From Merdicola sp963557785 (GTDB lineage: Bacteria; Bacillota; Clostridia; TANB77; CAG-508): a stretch of DNA of 64,000 bases. The notes beneath the pieces were generated by a model, which saw nothing but the letters and a program-made list of their open reading frames with translations, was not told the DNA's origin and did not search any database. Shown piece after piece: positions 43,883 through 53,376 of this stretch. The stretch covers positions 137,342 through 201,341 of the forward strand of contig CAUWBF010000002.1 of assembly GCA_963557785.1 (NCBI GenBank), written 5' to 3'. The position numbers and the translations under genes are program-made. The first letter of the stretch is position 1. Each line of letters starts with the position of its first letter.

Positions 43883-44989
43883 TTATTTATTATTAATATC
43901 TACTTTTGTGTATTCAGATCCAGATTTAAATAAGATCTTTTTCAATTTTTGGAATAAAGTAGTAAAAAAGTTAGTATTAGTAATAGTTAAACTCTTTTCA
44001 GTAGAAATTTCATATCCATTTTCTATTTCATTATACCTTGCCTCTAATCTTATCATCATATCAATATAGAAAGTATTATAGAAATTGTCACCATCTAAAA
44101 CTCCAATTAAAGGTTTAAAATTATAAAGTTTTCTTCTATAACTTTCTAATTCTTCTATAGTTGTAATTTCATTAAAAGCTTTTTCAAAATAAGATGTAAT
44201 TATAAGATTTTGTGTTTCTGTGAATAAAGATGAAACAGTTCCTTTTAAAGTTGCTATATGTTTATTTAAAGTTGGATTTGTAACTTCTGAATTTTCTAAT
44301 TTATTTGTTGATTTTATTAGTTCTTCTTCTGCTTTTAATATTTTATCAAAATTTTTTTCTATTGTAAGATATGCATCTTTAGAAGTATATTTGATAAAAG
44401 TATTTTTAAATTCATTAGTACTATTAAAAGTACTATCTAATAATACATATTCGCCTGTTATATAAGCCATCTGAGCAATCAAATTACATACTAAAGGATA
44501 ACAGGTTGGACTTATAGTATCAAATGTTATACCATAGTATTTAACTGTATCTATAGGTGCTTTCAATGCTTTAGAAGTTGCATATTGTACAGCTGCTTCA
44601 TTTATTCCTAATCCATGAACATTAAATTGTGTAAGATCGCATAGACCTAATTTTAATAAATTTCCCCAATTATCTTTTCTGGTTTGTAAATAGTGAATAC
44701 ATTCATGAACAGCATAAGTAGTTAATTCGCTAGTTGGTATTTCTTCATTAAAATATATAGAACTATTTTTATATAAATAATTTGCTTCAGAAAATCCCTT
44801 TGGTACAGAAGCTCTGTACATAGGTATTTGTGATAATGAAATATATAATTCTTCTAAACTAAAATTATGCTCAGGAAAAGAATTAGTTAATATTGTAGAT
44901 ACTTCTTTGGCTATAGAGTTTACCTTAGAATTATCTAAAATACTTGTTACTTCAATTCCTTCTCTTTTTAAATCTGATTCTATACTCAT
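43883..44989 (-). CDS. Putative gluzincin-like metallopeptidase of unknown role
   Basis: A 368-residue protein with HECIH at residues 95-99 (AVHECIHYLQ), a zinc-binding HExxH helix. About 30 residues later GINEAAVQY offers a glutamate (131) that could be the third ligand, as in gluzincins. Residues about 220-330 are helical and a basic tail follows. There is no signal peptide, so it seems cytoplasmic or released by an unusual route. A TAAGGAGAAA Shine-Dalgarno precedes the start. No closer family is recognised. Confidence 0.65.
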   Translation of the reverse strand: MSIESDLKREGIEVTSILDNSKVNSIAKEVSTILTNSFPEHNFSLEELYISLSQIPMYRASVPKGFSEANYLYKNSSIYFNEEIPTSELTTYAVHECIHYLQTRKDNWGNLLKLGLCDLTQFNVHGLGINEAAVQYATSKALKAPIDTVKYYGITFDTISPTCYPLVCNLIAQMAYITGEYVLLDSTFNSTNEFKNTFIKYTSKDAYLTIEKNFDKILKAEEELIKSTNKLENSEVTNPTLNKHIATLKGTVSSLFTETQNLIITSYFEKAFNEITTIEELESYRRKLYNFKPLIGVLDGDNFYNTFYIDMMIRLEARYNEIENGYEISTEKSLTITNTNFFTTLFQKLKKILFKSGSEYTKVDINNK

Positions 44990-45085
44990 AGTATTTCTCC
45001 TTAGTAAATCAATTACTATAATTATACAACATATTAAAGATTTTACTGTTTCAAATATATTAAATAAAATTTACATTTATATTAC

Positions 45086-45115
45086 AAAAAAGGAAATGCA
45101 TGTATGCATTTCCTT
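45086..45115 (-). terminator. Terminator of leuS
   Basis: AAGGAAATGCAT (45090-45101) pairs with ATGCATTTCCTT (45104-45115); on the minus strand it is followed by T. Confidence 0.85.
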
Positions 45116-45119
45116 AAAA

Positions 45120-47516
45120 TTATTTAACTACTATATTATATATTTTATTTTTTACATAGATTTCTTTAACAATTGTTTTTCCATCAAGAATATTTAATAT
45201 TTTATTCATAACTTTTTGTTTTACAGAAGCTTCATCTTCGTCTAATGCAATAGATATTGTTCCTTTAAATTTTCCGTTTATTTGAATTGGAACTTCAATT
45301 TCATCATCAATTGTTTTGGCTTCATCATACTTAGGCCAGCTATAAGATGAAATTGGAGTATTAAATCCTGCAAGTTCATTTAATTCTTCAGTTATATGAG
45401 GTGCAAATGGATTTAATAATGTTAAAAATGTTTTAAATTCTGCTTTATTTATAGTTTTTAATTTATAGAATTCATTTACCATTGTCATAAATGTAGAAAT
45501 ACAAGTATTAAATTTCATTTCTTCTATATCGTTAGTAACTTTTTTAATAGCTTTATTCATCATTTTTTCTGTAGAAGTCGTATATTCGTCTCCATCTACT
45601 AACATATCTTTTAAATTATAAACTCTATCTAAGAATTTATTACATCCACGAATACTATCCATAGACCATGCAGCTGTTTGATCAAAAGGTCCCATAAACA
45701 TTTCATAAACTCTTAAAGTATCTGCACCAAAGTCATTTACTATGTCATCAGGATTTACAACATTTCCTTTAGATTTTGACATTTTCTCTCCATTACTTCC
45801 TAAAATCATTCCATGAGAAGTACGTTTTGCATATGGTTCTTTTGTAGGAACAACTCCAATATCATATAGAAATTTATGCCAGAATCTAGAATATAGTAAG
45901 TGAAGTGTAGTATGTTCCATACCACCATTATACCAATTAACAGGTGACCAATATTCTAATGCTTCTTTAGAAGCTAATTCTTTATCATTATGTGGATCCA
46001 TATATCTTAAGTAATACCAAGAAGAACCAGCCCATTGTGGCATTGTATCTGTCTCTCTTTGTGCTTTTCCACCACAGTGAGGACAAGTTGTATTAACCCA
46101 TTCAGTATGTTTAGCAAGTGGAGATTCGCCATTTTCGCCAGGTTCGTAATCTTTAATATCTGGTAATACTAAAGGCAATTCTTCTTCTGGAACAGGGACC
46201 CAACCGCATTTTTCACAATAAACCATAGGAATTGGCTCACCCCAATATCTTTGGCGAGAGAATACCCAATCACGTAATTTATAATTAACTTGCTTATGAC
46301 CAAGTTTATTATTTTCTATATAATCTATTATTTTAGTTTTAGCATCTGATACAGTTAATCCATTTAAGAAATCGGAATTAACTAAAGTACCATTAGTTAT
46401 TATTTCATCAGAATCAGCAGTAGAAGATTCTATAACCTTAACAATTGGAAGATTAAATTTTTTAGCGAATTCATTATCTCTACTATCATGTGCAGGAACA
46501 GCCATAATTGCGCCTGTACCATATGTAATTAATACATAATCTGATATCCAGATAGGAATTTCTTTATTTGTTAAAGGATTAATAGCTTTTATTCCTTTAA
46601 GTTCAACACCTGTTTTATCTTTATTTAATTCTGATCTCTCAAAATCAGATTTTAAAGAAGCTTGATGTTTATAATCTTCTACTTCATCTAAATTTGTAAT
46701 TTTATCTTTAAATTTATTAACTAGTGGATGTTCAGGAGCTATAACCATATACGTAGCGCCAAAAATTGTATCAGGTCTAGTTGTATAAACAGTTAGACTT
46801 TCATCTGAATTTGCAATTTTAAAATTAACTTCAGCACCTTCTGATCTACCAATCCAGTTAATTTGTTGAGCTTTAATTTTATCTAAGAAATCAACTTCAT
46901 CAAGATCATCTATTAATCTTTGTGCGTATTTTGTAATTCTTAACATCCATTGACTTTTTTCTTTTTGAACTACTGGACTTCCACATCTTTCGCAAACACC
47001 ATTTACAACTTCTTCGTTTGCAAGACCTACTTTACAACCTGTACAGAAATTGATAGGCATAGTTGTTTTATATGCTAATCCATTTTTGTATAATTGAATA
47101 AATATCCATTGTGTCCATTTATAATAGTTAGGATCTGTTGTATTAATTTCTCTTGACCAATCAAAAGAAAAACCAATAGATTTTAATTGTCTTTTAAAAT
47201 TTGCTATGTTTTGCTCAGTAACTATTTTTGGATGTATTTTATTTTTTATAGCATAGTTTTCAGCAGGTAAACCAAATGCATCAAATCCCATTGGATATAA
47301 TACATTATATCCATCTAACCTTTTCTTTCTTGCAATTATATCTAGAGCTGTATAACTTCTAGGATGCCCTACATGAAGTCCTTGTCCAGAAGGGTAAGGA
47401 AACTCAACAAGTCCATACCATTTTTCTTTAGAATAATCATTTGAAGCATTAAATGTTCCTTCTTTTTCCCACTTATCTTGCCATTTCTTTTCTATTTCTT
47501 TATAATTATATGCCAT
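45120..47516 (-). CDS. leuS: Leucyl-tRNA synthetase
   Basis: A 798-residue class I synthetase. The HIGH motif reads GLHVGHP in the N-terminal PYPSGQG block, and KMSKS is in NGEKMSKSKGNVV. The editing domain (TTRPDTIFGATY, MAVPAHDSRD) and a zinc-binding insertion (CPHCGG and CERCG) are present. The start is behind AGAAAGGAAG on the minus strand. No T-box leader is seen in the roughly 120 bases upstream, unlike many Firmicute synthetase genes. Confidence 0.97.
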   Translation of the reverse strand: MAYNYKEIEKKWQDKWEKEGTFNASNDYSKEKWYGLVEFPYPSGQGLHVGHPRSYTALDIIARKKRLDGYNVLYPMGFDAFGLPAENYAIKNKIHPKIVTEQNIANFKRQLKSIGFSFDWSREINTTDPNYYKWTQWIFIQLYKNGLAYKTTMPINFCTGCKVGLANEEVVNGVCERCGSPVVQKEKSQWMLRITKYAQRLIDDLDEVDFLDKIKAQQINWIGRSEGAEVNFKIANSDESLTVYTTRPDTIFGATYMVIAPEHPLVNKFKDKITNLDEVEDYKHQASLKSDFERSELNKDKTGVELKGIKAINPLTNKEIPIWISDYVLITYGTGAIMAVPAHDSRDNEFAKKFNLPIVKVIESSTADSDEIITNGTLVNSDFLNGLTVSDAKTKIIDYIENNKLGHKQVNYKLRDWVFSRQRYWGEPIPMVYCEKCGWVPVPEEELPLVLPDIKDYEPGENGESPLAKHTEWVNTTCPHCGGKAQRETDTMPQWAGSSWYYLRYMDPHNDKELASKEALEYWSPVNWYNGGMEHTTLHLLYSRFWHKFLYDIGVVPTKEPYAKRTSHGMILGSNGEKMSKSKGNVVNPDDIVNDFGADTLRVYEMFMGPFDQTAAWSMDSIRGCNKFLDRVYNLKDMLVDGDEYTTSTEKMMNKAIKKVTNDIEEMKFNTCISTFMTMVNEFYKLKTINKAEFKTFLTLLNPFAPHITEELNELAGFNTPISSYSWPKYDEAKTIDDEIEVPIQINGKFKGTISIALDEDEASVKQKVMNKILNILDGKTIVKEIYVKNKIYNIVVK

Positions 47517-47609
47517 TTCAATCTTCCTTTCTAAAATTATGACTACTATATGTGCAACATTATATACTAGATTTTACTAAAAATAAAGGGAAAATTGATA
47601 AAAAATATA

Positions 47610-47638
47610 TTGACAGGTAAAATGTATTATGGTAACAT
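47610..47638 (+). promoter_or_regulatory. Promoter of the SpaA-like surface protein gene
   Basis: TTGACA (47610-47615), 17-base spacer, TAACAT (47633-47638). A leader of about 170 A+T-rich bases follows, with nothing else recognised. Confidence 0.6.
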
Positions 47639-47812
47639 AACGCCAGATGATTAATTCAAATAAAATATTTTAGAAAGATTAATTATACTTTTATTCAAAA
47701 TTAAATTCAAAAAGAATTTTATCTAAATAAAAACCCAAAAATAAAAAATATAGTTATAACACCTAAAAATACATAGGTTTATTTGTTATGCAAAAAATGG
47801 AGGAAGTTTAAT

Positions 47813-49141
47813 ATGAAATTATATAAAAACAGAATAATTAAATTTATAACAATACTTTTGACGATTGTTATTACTTTTAATACAATTTTATTAAGTAAAT
47901 ATAATAAAGTAGAAGCAGTTCAAACTGAAGAAAAAATAGAAATAAAAGAGGTTGGAACTTTTCATAAAGAAATTGTAAATGGAACTATATATTATGTACA
48001 AAAATTTAGTATATTAATAGAAGAGGGAATACAGTACAATATTAATATAAATGATTTTCCAGAAGGCACATTAATTTTAAATGCTAATAATGAGCCAATA
48101 ACAAACATAGAAACAGATATTTTTAAAATAGCAATTTTACCCAATAATATATCTGATGAACTGAAAGGAATCATAAATGTTAATGGTACGGAATATGAGT
48201 TTAGTAAAGAAACAAACAAATCTATAATTGAAGTTAAAGTAATGTTTATAAATAAAACAATTAAACCAAATGCTACAATAGAATTAAAAAAGAATGATGA
48301 ATTAATTTCAAGTGGAATAAGTGATGAAAACGGGCAAGTTAATTTTAGTAATTTATATCCAGGCAGATATTCTATTTATGAAAAAGATATTAATGGCAAT
48401 ATTATTGGAGAATTACCAATAGTATTAGATTTAATATATAATGAAAAAAGAACCATAACAGTTATGAATGATATTTTAAATGGAGCAAATATTATAGTGG
48501 AAAATGAGAAAAAGAAAGGTTCTATTGAACTTCATATTACTGATGGAGATAATGAATGTGTACCAATAACAAATGTAGAAATAGAAATATATAATTCTAA
48601 AAATAGTTTGGTAGAAACGTTAACTACAAGTGAAGAAGGAATTAGTGTATCATCAAAGCTTGCAATAGATGAAATATATAAAGTAAGACAAAAAAGTACT
48701 TGGAATGATTATATTGTAGATTCAAATGAATATGAAGTTAAATTTAAAGAAAATAATGAAATAGTAATTATTGAAATTGAAAATTTTATAAAAAAGAATT
48801 GTATACAAATAATAAAAGTTGATAAAGATAATAATGATATAAAACTAGAAGGAGTTATATTTGGTATATATAATGAAAATAATGAATTAATAGAAGAAAT
48901 AACAACTGATAATAATGGCAATGCAACTAGTTCAAAATTGCCAATAAATAAACAATACTATGTAAGAGAAATAAAAACATTAGATAATTATGTTTTAGAT
49001 AATAATGCAATTACAGTATTTCTAACCGAGAAAATGAGTGCAACAGGAGAAATTAGTATAAACAAGTTAGCCAATACTAATAATTATTTGATTATTGAAA
49101 ATCAAAAAATTTATAATATATTACCAAGGTTAGGATGTTAA
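47813..49141 (+). CDS. Secreted SpaA-like repeat protein
   Basis: A 442-residue protein. A signal peptide (about residues 1-33, IIKFITILLTIVITF, cut near VEA) is followed by three beta-sandwich repeats of prealbumin (SpaA/Cna-B) type near 145-235, 240-330 and 335-430. Each repeat runs from strand to GxAxISSxLxxGxYxVxE-like pattern. The end reads ILPRLGC, which recalls the sortase LPxTG motif with leucine for threonine, yet no membrane anchor or basic tail follows. It could be truncated, anchored differently or simply released. ATG at 47813 is chosen for ATGGAGGAAG before it and the proper signal start. Confidence 0.75.
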   Translation: MKLYKNRIIKFITILLTIVITFNTILLSKYNKVEAVQTEEKIEIKEVGTFHKEIVNGTIYYVQKFSILIEEGIQYNININDFPEGTLILNANNEPITNIETDIFKIAILPNNISDELKGIINVNGTEYEFSKETNKSIIEVKVMFINKTIKPNATIELKKNDELISSGISDENGQVNFSNLYPGRYSIYEKDINGNIIGELPIVLDLIYNEKRTITVMNDILNGANIIVENEKKKGSIELHITDGDNECVPITNVEIEIYNSKNSLVETLTTSEEGISVSSKLAIDEIYKVRQKSTWNDYIVDSNEYEVKFKENNEIVIIEIENFIKKNCIQIIKVDKDNNDIKLEGVIFGIYNENNELIEEITTDNNGNATSSKLPINKQYYVREIKTLDNYVLDNNAITVFLTEKMSATGEISINKLANTNNYLIIENQKIYNILPRLGC

Positions 49142-49227
49142 AATGTAGGTTAAGTTTATATTATTGCAAATAAAAATAAACTAATATATAATAACAAAAA
49201 ATAATGCACAAAAAATAGGAAGTAAAA

Positions 49228-51141
49228 ATGGAAAAGAAAATTTTAATTACAGAAAAGCCGTCAGTAGCAATGGAGTTTGCAAAAGTTCTAAAAATTAATA
49301 CTAATAGAAAAGATGGATATTTAGAATCGGATGAATGGGTAATAACATGGTGTGTAGGACATTTAGTAACTATGTCATATCCAGAAAAATATGATGAAAA
49401 TCTTAAGTTCTGGAGATTAGATACTTTACCATTTATGCCAAAAGAATATCTATATGAAGTGATTCCGAATGTTGAAAAACAATTTAATATAATTAAAAAT
49501 TTATTACTTAGAGAAGATGTTACTACAATATATGTTTGTACCGACTCTGGAAGAGAAGGAGAATATATATATAGATTAGTAGATCAAATGATAGGAGTGA
49601 ATGGAAAACAGAAAAAAAGAGTTTGGATAGATTCACAAACAGAAGAAGAAATAAAAAGAGGAATAAATGAAGCAAAGGATTTATCTGAATATGATAGTTT
49701 ATCAGATTCAGCATATTTACGTGCAAAAGAGGACTATTTGATTGGAATAAACTTTTCTAGATTATTGTCTATTATATATGGAAGAAGAGTAGCTAAACAA
49801 ATTAATGAAGATAAAGTATCAATATCAGTAGGAAGAGTTATGACATGTGTTTTAGGAATGGTAGTTTCAAGAGAAAGAGAAATTAGGAATTTTACTAAAA
49901 CAAAATATTATAAAGTATTAGGAAAATTTGGAGAAGAGAAGAATTCTTTTGAGGCAGAATGGAAAGTAGGAGAAAAATCTGTATTATTTAATTCCCATAA
50001 ACTATATAATGATTCAGGATTTAAAAAAGAAGAAGATGCTAAAGATTTTGTAAATTATCTTAAAGATAAGATAGCAATTGTAAAAGAAATAAAAAAATCA
50101 AAACAGAAGGAAAATGCGCCATTACTATTTAATTTGGCAGAAATACAAAATGAATGTACAAAAAGATTTAAAATAAAACCAGATGAAACATTAGAGATAA
50201 TACAAAATTTATATGAAAATAAATTAGTTACATATCCAAGAACAGATGCAAGAGTTTTATCAACAGCTGTAGCAAAAGAAATATCTAAAAATCTAAATGG
50301 AATTGCAAAATCATATAATGATGATGAAATTAAAGAATATATATCAAAGATGATAAATGAAAAATATTCAACTAATTTAATTAAAACAAAATATGTAAAT
50401 GATAGTAAAATAACAGATCACTATGCAATAATTCCGACAGGTCAAGGATATGAGAATTATGATAAATTACCAAATTTGCATAAAGAGGTTTATAAATTAA
50501 TTGTAAAAAGGTTTTTAGCAATATTTTATCCACCTGCGGAATTTAACAAAATATCTGTAATCTTAAATATAGAAAATGAAAGCTTTACAACAAGTGGAAA
50601 GGTATGTATAAATCAGGGATATCAATATATTTGGAAAAATAAAACAGAAGAAGAACAAAAAGATGGAAATAGTATGGACATACTAAATACGTTAAAGAAA
50701 AATCAAGAAGTAAAAGTTTCAAACTTTGAATTAAAAGAAGCGGAAACAACGCCACCAAGTAGATATAATTCAGGTTCAATTATACTTGCTATGGAGAATG
50801 CAGGAAAGCTTATAGAAGATGAAGAACTTAGAGAACAAATAAAAGGAGCAGGAATAGGAACTAGTGCAACTAGAGCAGAGATTATAAAAAAATTAGAGAA
50901 AATAAGATATATACAAATAAATAGCAAAACACAAATAATTACTCCAACAGAAAAAGGAGAAGCTATTTATGATGTTGTTAATAGTTCTATGCCAGATATG
51001 TTAAATCCAAAACTAACAGCTAGTTGGGAAAAAGGGTTAGATATGGTTGCAAAAAATCAGATTAAACCCAAAGAGTTTATGGATAAACTAGAAAATTATA
51101 TAAAAACTAAATTTAATAAATTAGTAACTTATGATTATTAA
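49228..51141 (+). CDS. topB: DNA topoisomerase III
   Basis: A 637-residue type IA topoisomerase, stronger on decatenation than topA. TOPRIM block ILITEKPSVAMEFAKVL and DSGREGEYIYR, active-site tyrosine in KLVTYPRTDAR near 334, and the C-terminal GTSATRAEIIKKLEK stretch are present. It lacks the zinc ribbons of topA. The start is behind AATAGGAAG. Confidence 0.94.
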   Translation: MEKKILITEKPSVAMEFAKVLKINTNRKDGYLESDEWVITWCVGHLVTMSYPEKYDENLKFWRLDTLPFMPKEYLYEVIPNVEKQFNIIKNLLLREDVTTIYVCTDSGREGEYIYRLVDQMIGVNGKQKKRVWIDSQTEEEIKRGINEAKDLSEYDSLSDSAYLRAKEDYLIGINFSRLLSIIYGRRVAKQINEDKVSISVGRVMTCVLGMVVSREREIRNFTKTKYYKVLGKFGEEKNSFEAEWKVGEKSVLFNSHKLYNDSGFKKEEDAKDFVNYLKDKIAIVKEIKKSKQKENAPLLFNLAEIQNECTKRFKIKPDETLEIIQNLYENKLVTYPRTDARVLSTAVAKEISKNLNGIAKSYNDDEIKEYISKMINEKYSTNLIKTKYVNDSKITDHYAIIPTGQGYENYDKLPNLHKEVYKLIVKRFLAIFYPPAEFNKISVILNIENESFTTSGKVCINQGYQYIWKNKTEEEQKDGNSMDILNTLKKNQEVKVSNFELKEAETTPPSRYNSGSIILAMENAGKLIEDEELREQIKGAGIGTSATRAEIIKKLEKIRYIQINSKTQIITPTEKGEAIYDVVNSSMPDMLNPKLTASWEKGLDMVAKNQIKPKEFMDKLENYIKTKFNKLVTYDY

Positions 51142-51164
51142 ATATTAGGAAGGAATGATTTTAT

Positions 51165-52007
51165 TTGAAAATAGGTTTGGCTTTGTCAGGTGGAGGAGTG
51201 AAAGGTGCAGCTCATATAGGAGTTATTGCAGCACTTATAGAAAATCAAATAGATTTTGATATAATAGGTGGAACAAGTTCAGGAGCTATTGTTGCAACTT
51301 TATATTCAATGGGATATACACCAGATGAAATGTTAAAATTATTTAACTATTTTTCAAAGATAGTAATGAAGAATAGCCCAACGTATACTCATCCAGATGG
51401 AAAAAAGGCTTTAAGTATACATATGGGAGGATTATTATCAGGAGAAAATATATCATTTGCAATAAATGAAGCTGCGAAATATAAAAACATAGAAAAAATG
51501 AGTGATTTAAATAAGATTATTCTTATACCGGCAGTTGATGTAGATAATAGTAAGAAATATGTTTTTACTAATAGTAAAATAAACGAAGAAAATTATATAA
51601 TAAATGGAAAAATTGATATGGCTGTAAGAGCAAGTTGCTCATATCCAGGAGTATTTGCCCCATGTGTATATAGAACCCATAAATTTGTTGATGGAGGAAT
51701 ATTAGATAATATTCCTGCAGATGAAGTAAAAAAAGCCGGTGCAGATTTTATAATTGCAGTTAAATTTGCATTAAATAGAAACTCTAAAACTAGAGGTATT
51801 TATGGAGTAGCTTCAAAATCAATAGATATAATGTTTGAAAAAAATTCGAAAAGTGAAGTGAAGATGGCTGATTATATTATTAATATAGATACAAAAGATG
51901 TATCATTATTGGACATAAAGAGAATAAGTGATTGTTATAGATATGGTTATGAACAAACTTTATCTAAGATATCTGAAATAAAAGAAAAACTACAAGAAAA
52001 AATATAA
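51165..52007 (+). CDS. Patatin-like phospholipase
   Basis: A 280-residue protein of the RssA/patatin type. Oxyanion loop GGGVKGAAHIG, nucleophile GGTSSGA (Ser near residue 42), and the acid of VDGGILDN (near 177) give the catalytic dyad. It likely hydrolyses phospholipids or other acyl esters. The start is TTG behind TAGGAAGG. It ends just before the terminator upstream of murA. Confidence 0.88.
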   Translation: MKIGLALSGGGVKGAAHIGVIAALIENQIDFDIIGGTSSGAIVATLYSMGYTPDEMLKLFNYFSKIVMKNSPTYTHPDGKKALSIHMGGLLSGENISFAINEAAKYKNIEKMSDLNKIILIPAVDVDNSKKYVFTNSKINEENYIINGKIDMAVRASCSYPGVFAPCVYRTHKFVDGGILDNIPADEVKKAGADFIIAVKFALNRNSKTRGIYGVASKSIDIMFEKNSKSEVKMADYIINIDTKDVSLLDIKRISDCYRYGYEQTLSKISEIKEKLQEKI

Positions 52008-52013
52008 AATGAA

Positions 52014-52047
52014 AAAGAAGAATACCAATATGTATTCTTCTTTTTTT
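52014..52047 (+). terminator. Terminator of the patatin gene
   Basis: AAAGAAGAATAC (52014-52025) pairs with GTATTCTTCTTT (52032-52043), then T. Confidence 0.88.
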
Positions 52048-52119
52048 GTTTTATATAAATTCACAAAAAAATATAGAATACATAATATATATAAATTACA
52101 TAAAGAAAGGTGGGTAGAA

Positions 52120-53376
52120 ATGAAGAATTATATTATAGAAGGTGGCAAAGAATTAAAAGGAGAAGTTAATATATCTGGATCTAAAAATGCAGCGTTGCCT
52201 ATAATGGCTGCAAGTATACTAAATAAAGGTATTACAAAATTATATAATGTTCCTAATATACATGATACAAAAATTATGTTAGAAATACTTCAAATTTTGG
52301 GTTGCAAAATTAAGAAAAATAGTGATAAAATAGTAATTGACTCAAGGAATATAAAACAGTTTGAAATTCCAGAAAATTTAATGCGTGAAATGAGATCTTC
52401 TGTTATATTAGCTGGATCAATTTTAGGAATACATAAAAAGGTAAAATTATCGTATCCAGGTGGATGCGATATAGGTGCAAGACCGATAGATCTACATATA
52501 AAAGCTTTTAAAAAATTAGGCATAAATGTAATAGAAGAATCAGGCTATATAAATTGTGATTGTGAAAAAATAGTAGGGAACGAAATAACTTTGGACTTCC
52601 CAAGTGTAGGAGCAACTGAAAATGCGATATTAGCATCAGTTTTATCAGAAGGGGTAACTACAATAGAAAACGCAGCAATGGAGCCAGAGATAGTAGATTT
52701 GCAAAACTTTCTAAATAAGATGGGAGCTAAAATATCTGGCGCAGGAAGTAAAACAATAATTATTAAAGGTGTTACTAAATTAAAAGATGTAAGTTATAAT
52801 ATTATGCCAGATAGAATAGAAGCAGGAACGTTTTTATGTATTGTAGCAGCTTCTGGAGGAGAAGCAAAATTAAATAATGTTGTTCCAGAACATTTGGTTC
52901 CAATTATTTCAAAGTTAGAAGAATATGGAAGCAAGATAGAGATAGAGAAAAACACAATTACAATAAAAGCAAGTAAGAAGAATAAATCAGTAGATATAAA
53001 AACAATGCCATATCCAGGATTTCCAACAGATATGCAGTCAATATTTGCAAGTATGTTAACTACTGCAAAAGGAACATCAATAATTGTTGAGAATATATTT
53101 GAAAATAGATATAAGTATGTTCCAGAATTAAATAGAATGGGTGCAAAAATTGTTATTGAAGGAAAAGCAGCAGTAATAAAAGGTGTAAGAAAACTTTATG
53201 CAGCATCTGTAAAATGTACAGATTTAAGAGGAGGAGCAGCTTTAGTTTTAGCAGGGTTAATTGCTAAAGGAAAAACAAAAATTAGCAATATAGAGTATAT
53301 ATTAAGAGGATATGAAAATTTAGATATAAAACTTAGAAAACTAGGTGCAAATATAATTATTGAAGAAGGTGAATAG
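52120..53376 (+). CDS. murA: UDP-GlcNAc 1-carboxyvinyltransferase
   Basis: A 418-residue enzyme adding enolpyruvate to UDP-GlcNAc, the first committed step of peptidoglycan synthesis. The N-terminal SGSKNAALPIMAAS, catalytic cysteine in PGGCDIGARP (near residue 117) and C-terminal RGGAALVLAGL are present. The cysteine, rather than aspartate, is the fosfomycin-sensitive type. ATG at 52120 is chosen for AAAGAAAGGTGG before it and the family N-terminus; the longer frame from 52009 runs through the terminator. Confidence 0.96.
   Translation: MKNYIIEGGKELKGEVNISGSKNAALPIMAASILNKGITKLYNVPNIHDTKIMLEILQILGCKIKKNSDKIVIDSRNIKQFEIPENLMREMRSSVILAGSILGIHKKVKLSYPGGCDIGARPIDLHIKAFKKLGINVIEESGYINCDCEKIVGNEITLDFPSVGATENAILASVLSEGVTTIENAAMEPEIVDLQNFLNKMGAKISGAGSKTIIIKGVTKLKDVSYNIMPDRIEAGTFLCIVAASGGEAKLNNVVPEHLVPIISKLEEYGSKIEIEKNTITIKASKKNKSVDIKTMPYPGFPTDMQSIFASMLTTAKGTSIIVENIFENRYKYVPELNRMGAKIVIEGKAAVIKGVRKLYAASVKCTDLRGGAALVLAGLIAKGKTKISNIEYILRGYENLDIKLRKLGANIIIEEGE

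Noticed and set aside
47517..47640. Possible T-box leader upstream of leuS (minus strand).
   Set aside because: No T-box sequence or terminator/antiterminator pair is present in this short region.
52009..52119. Longer murA starting at the ATG at 52009.
   Set aside because: The extra residues run through a terminator hairpin and are not family sequence; the start at 52120 has a good ribosome site.
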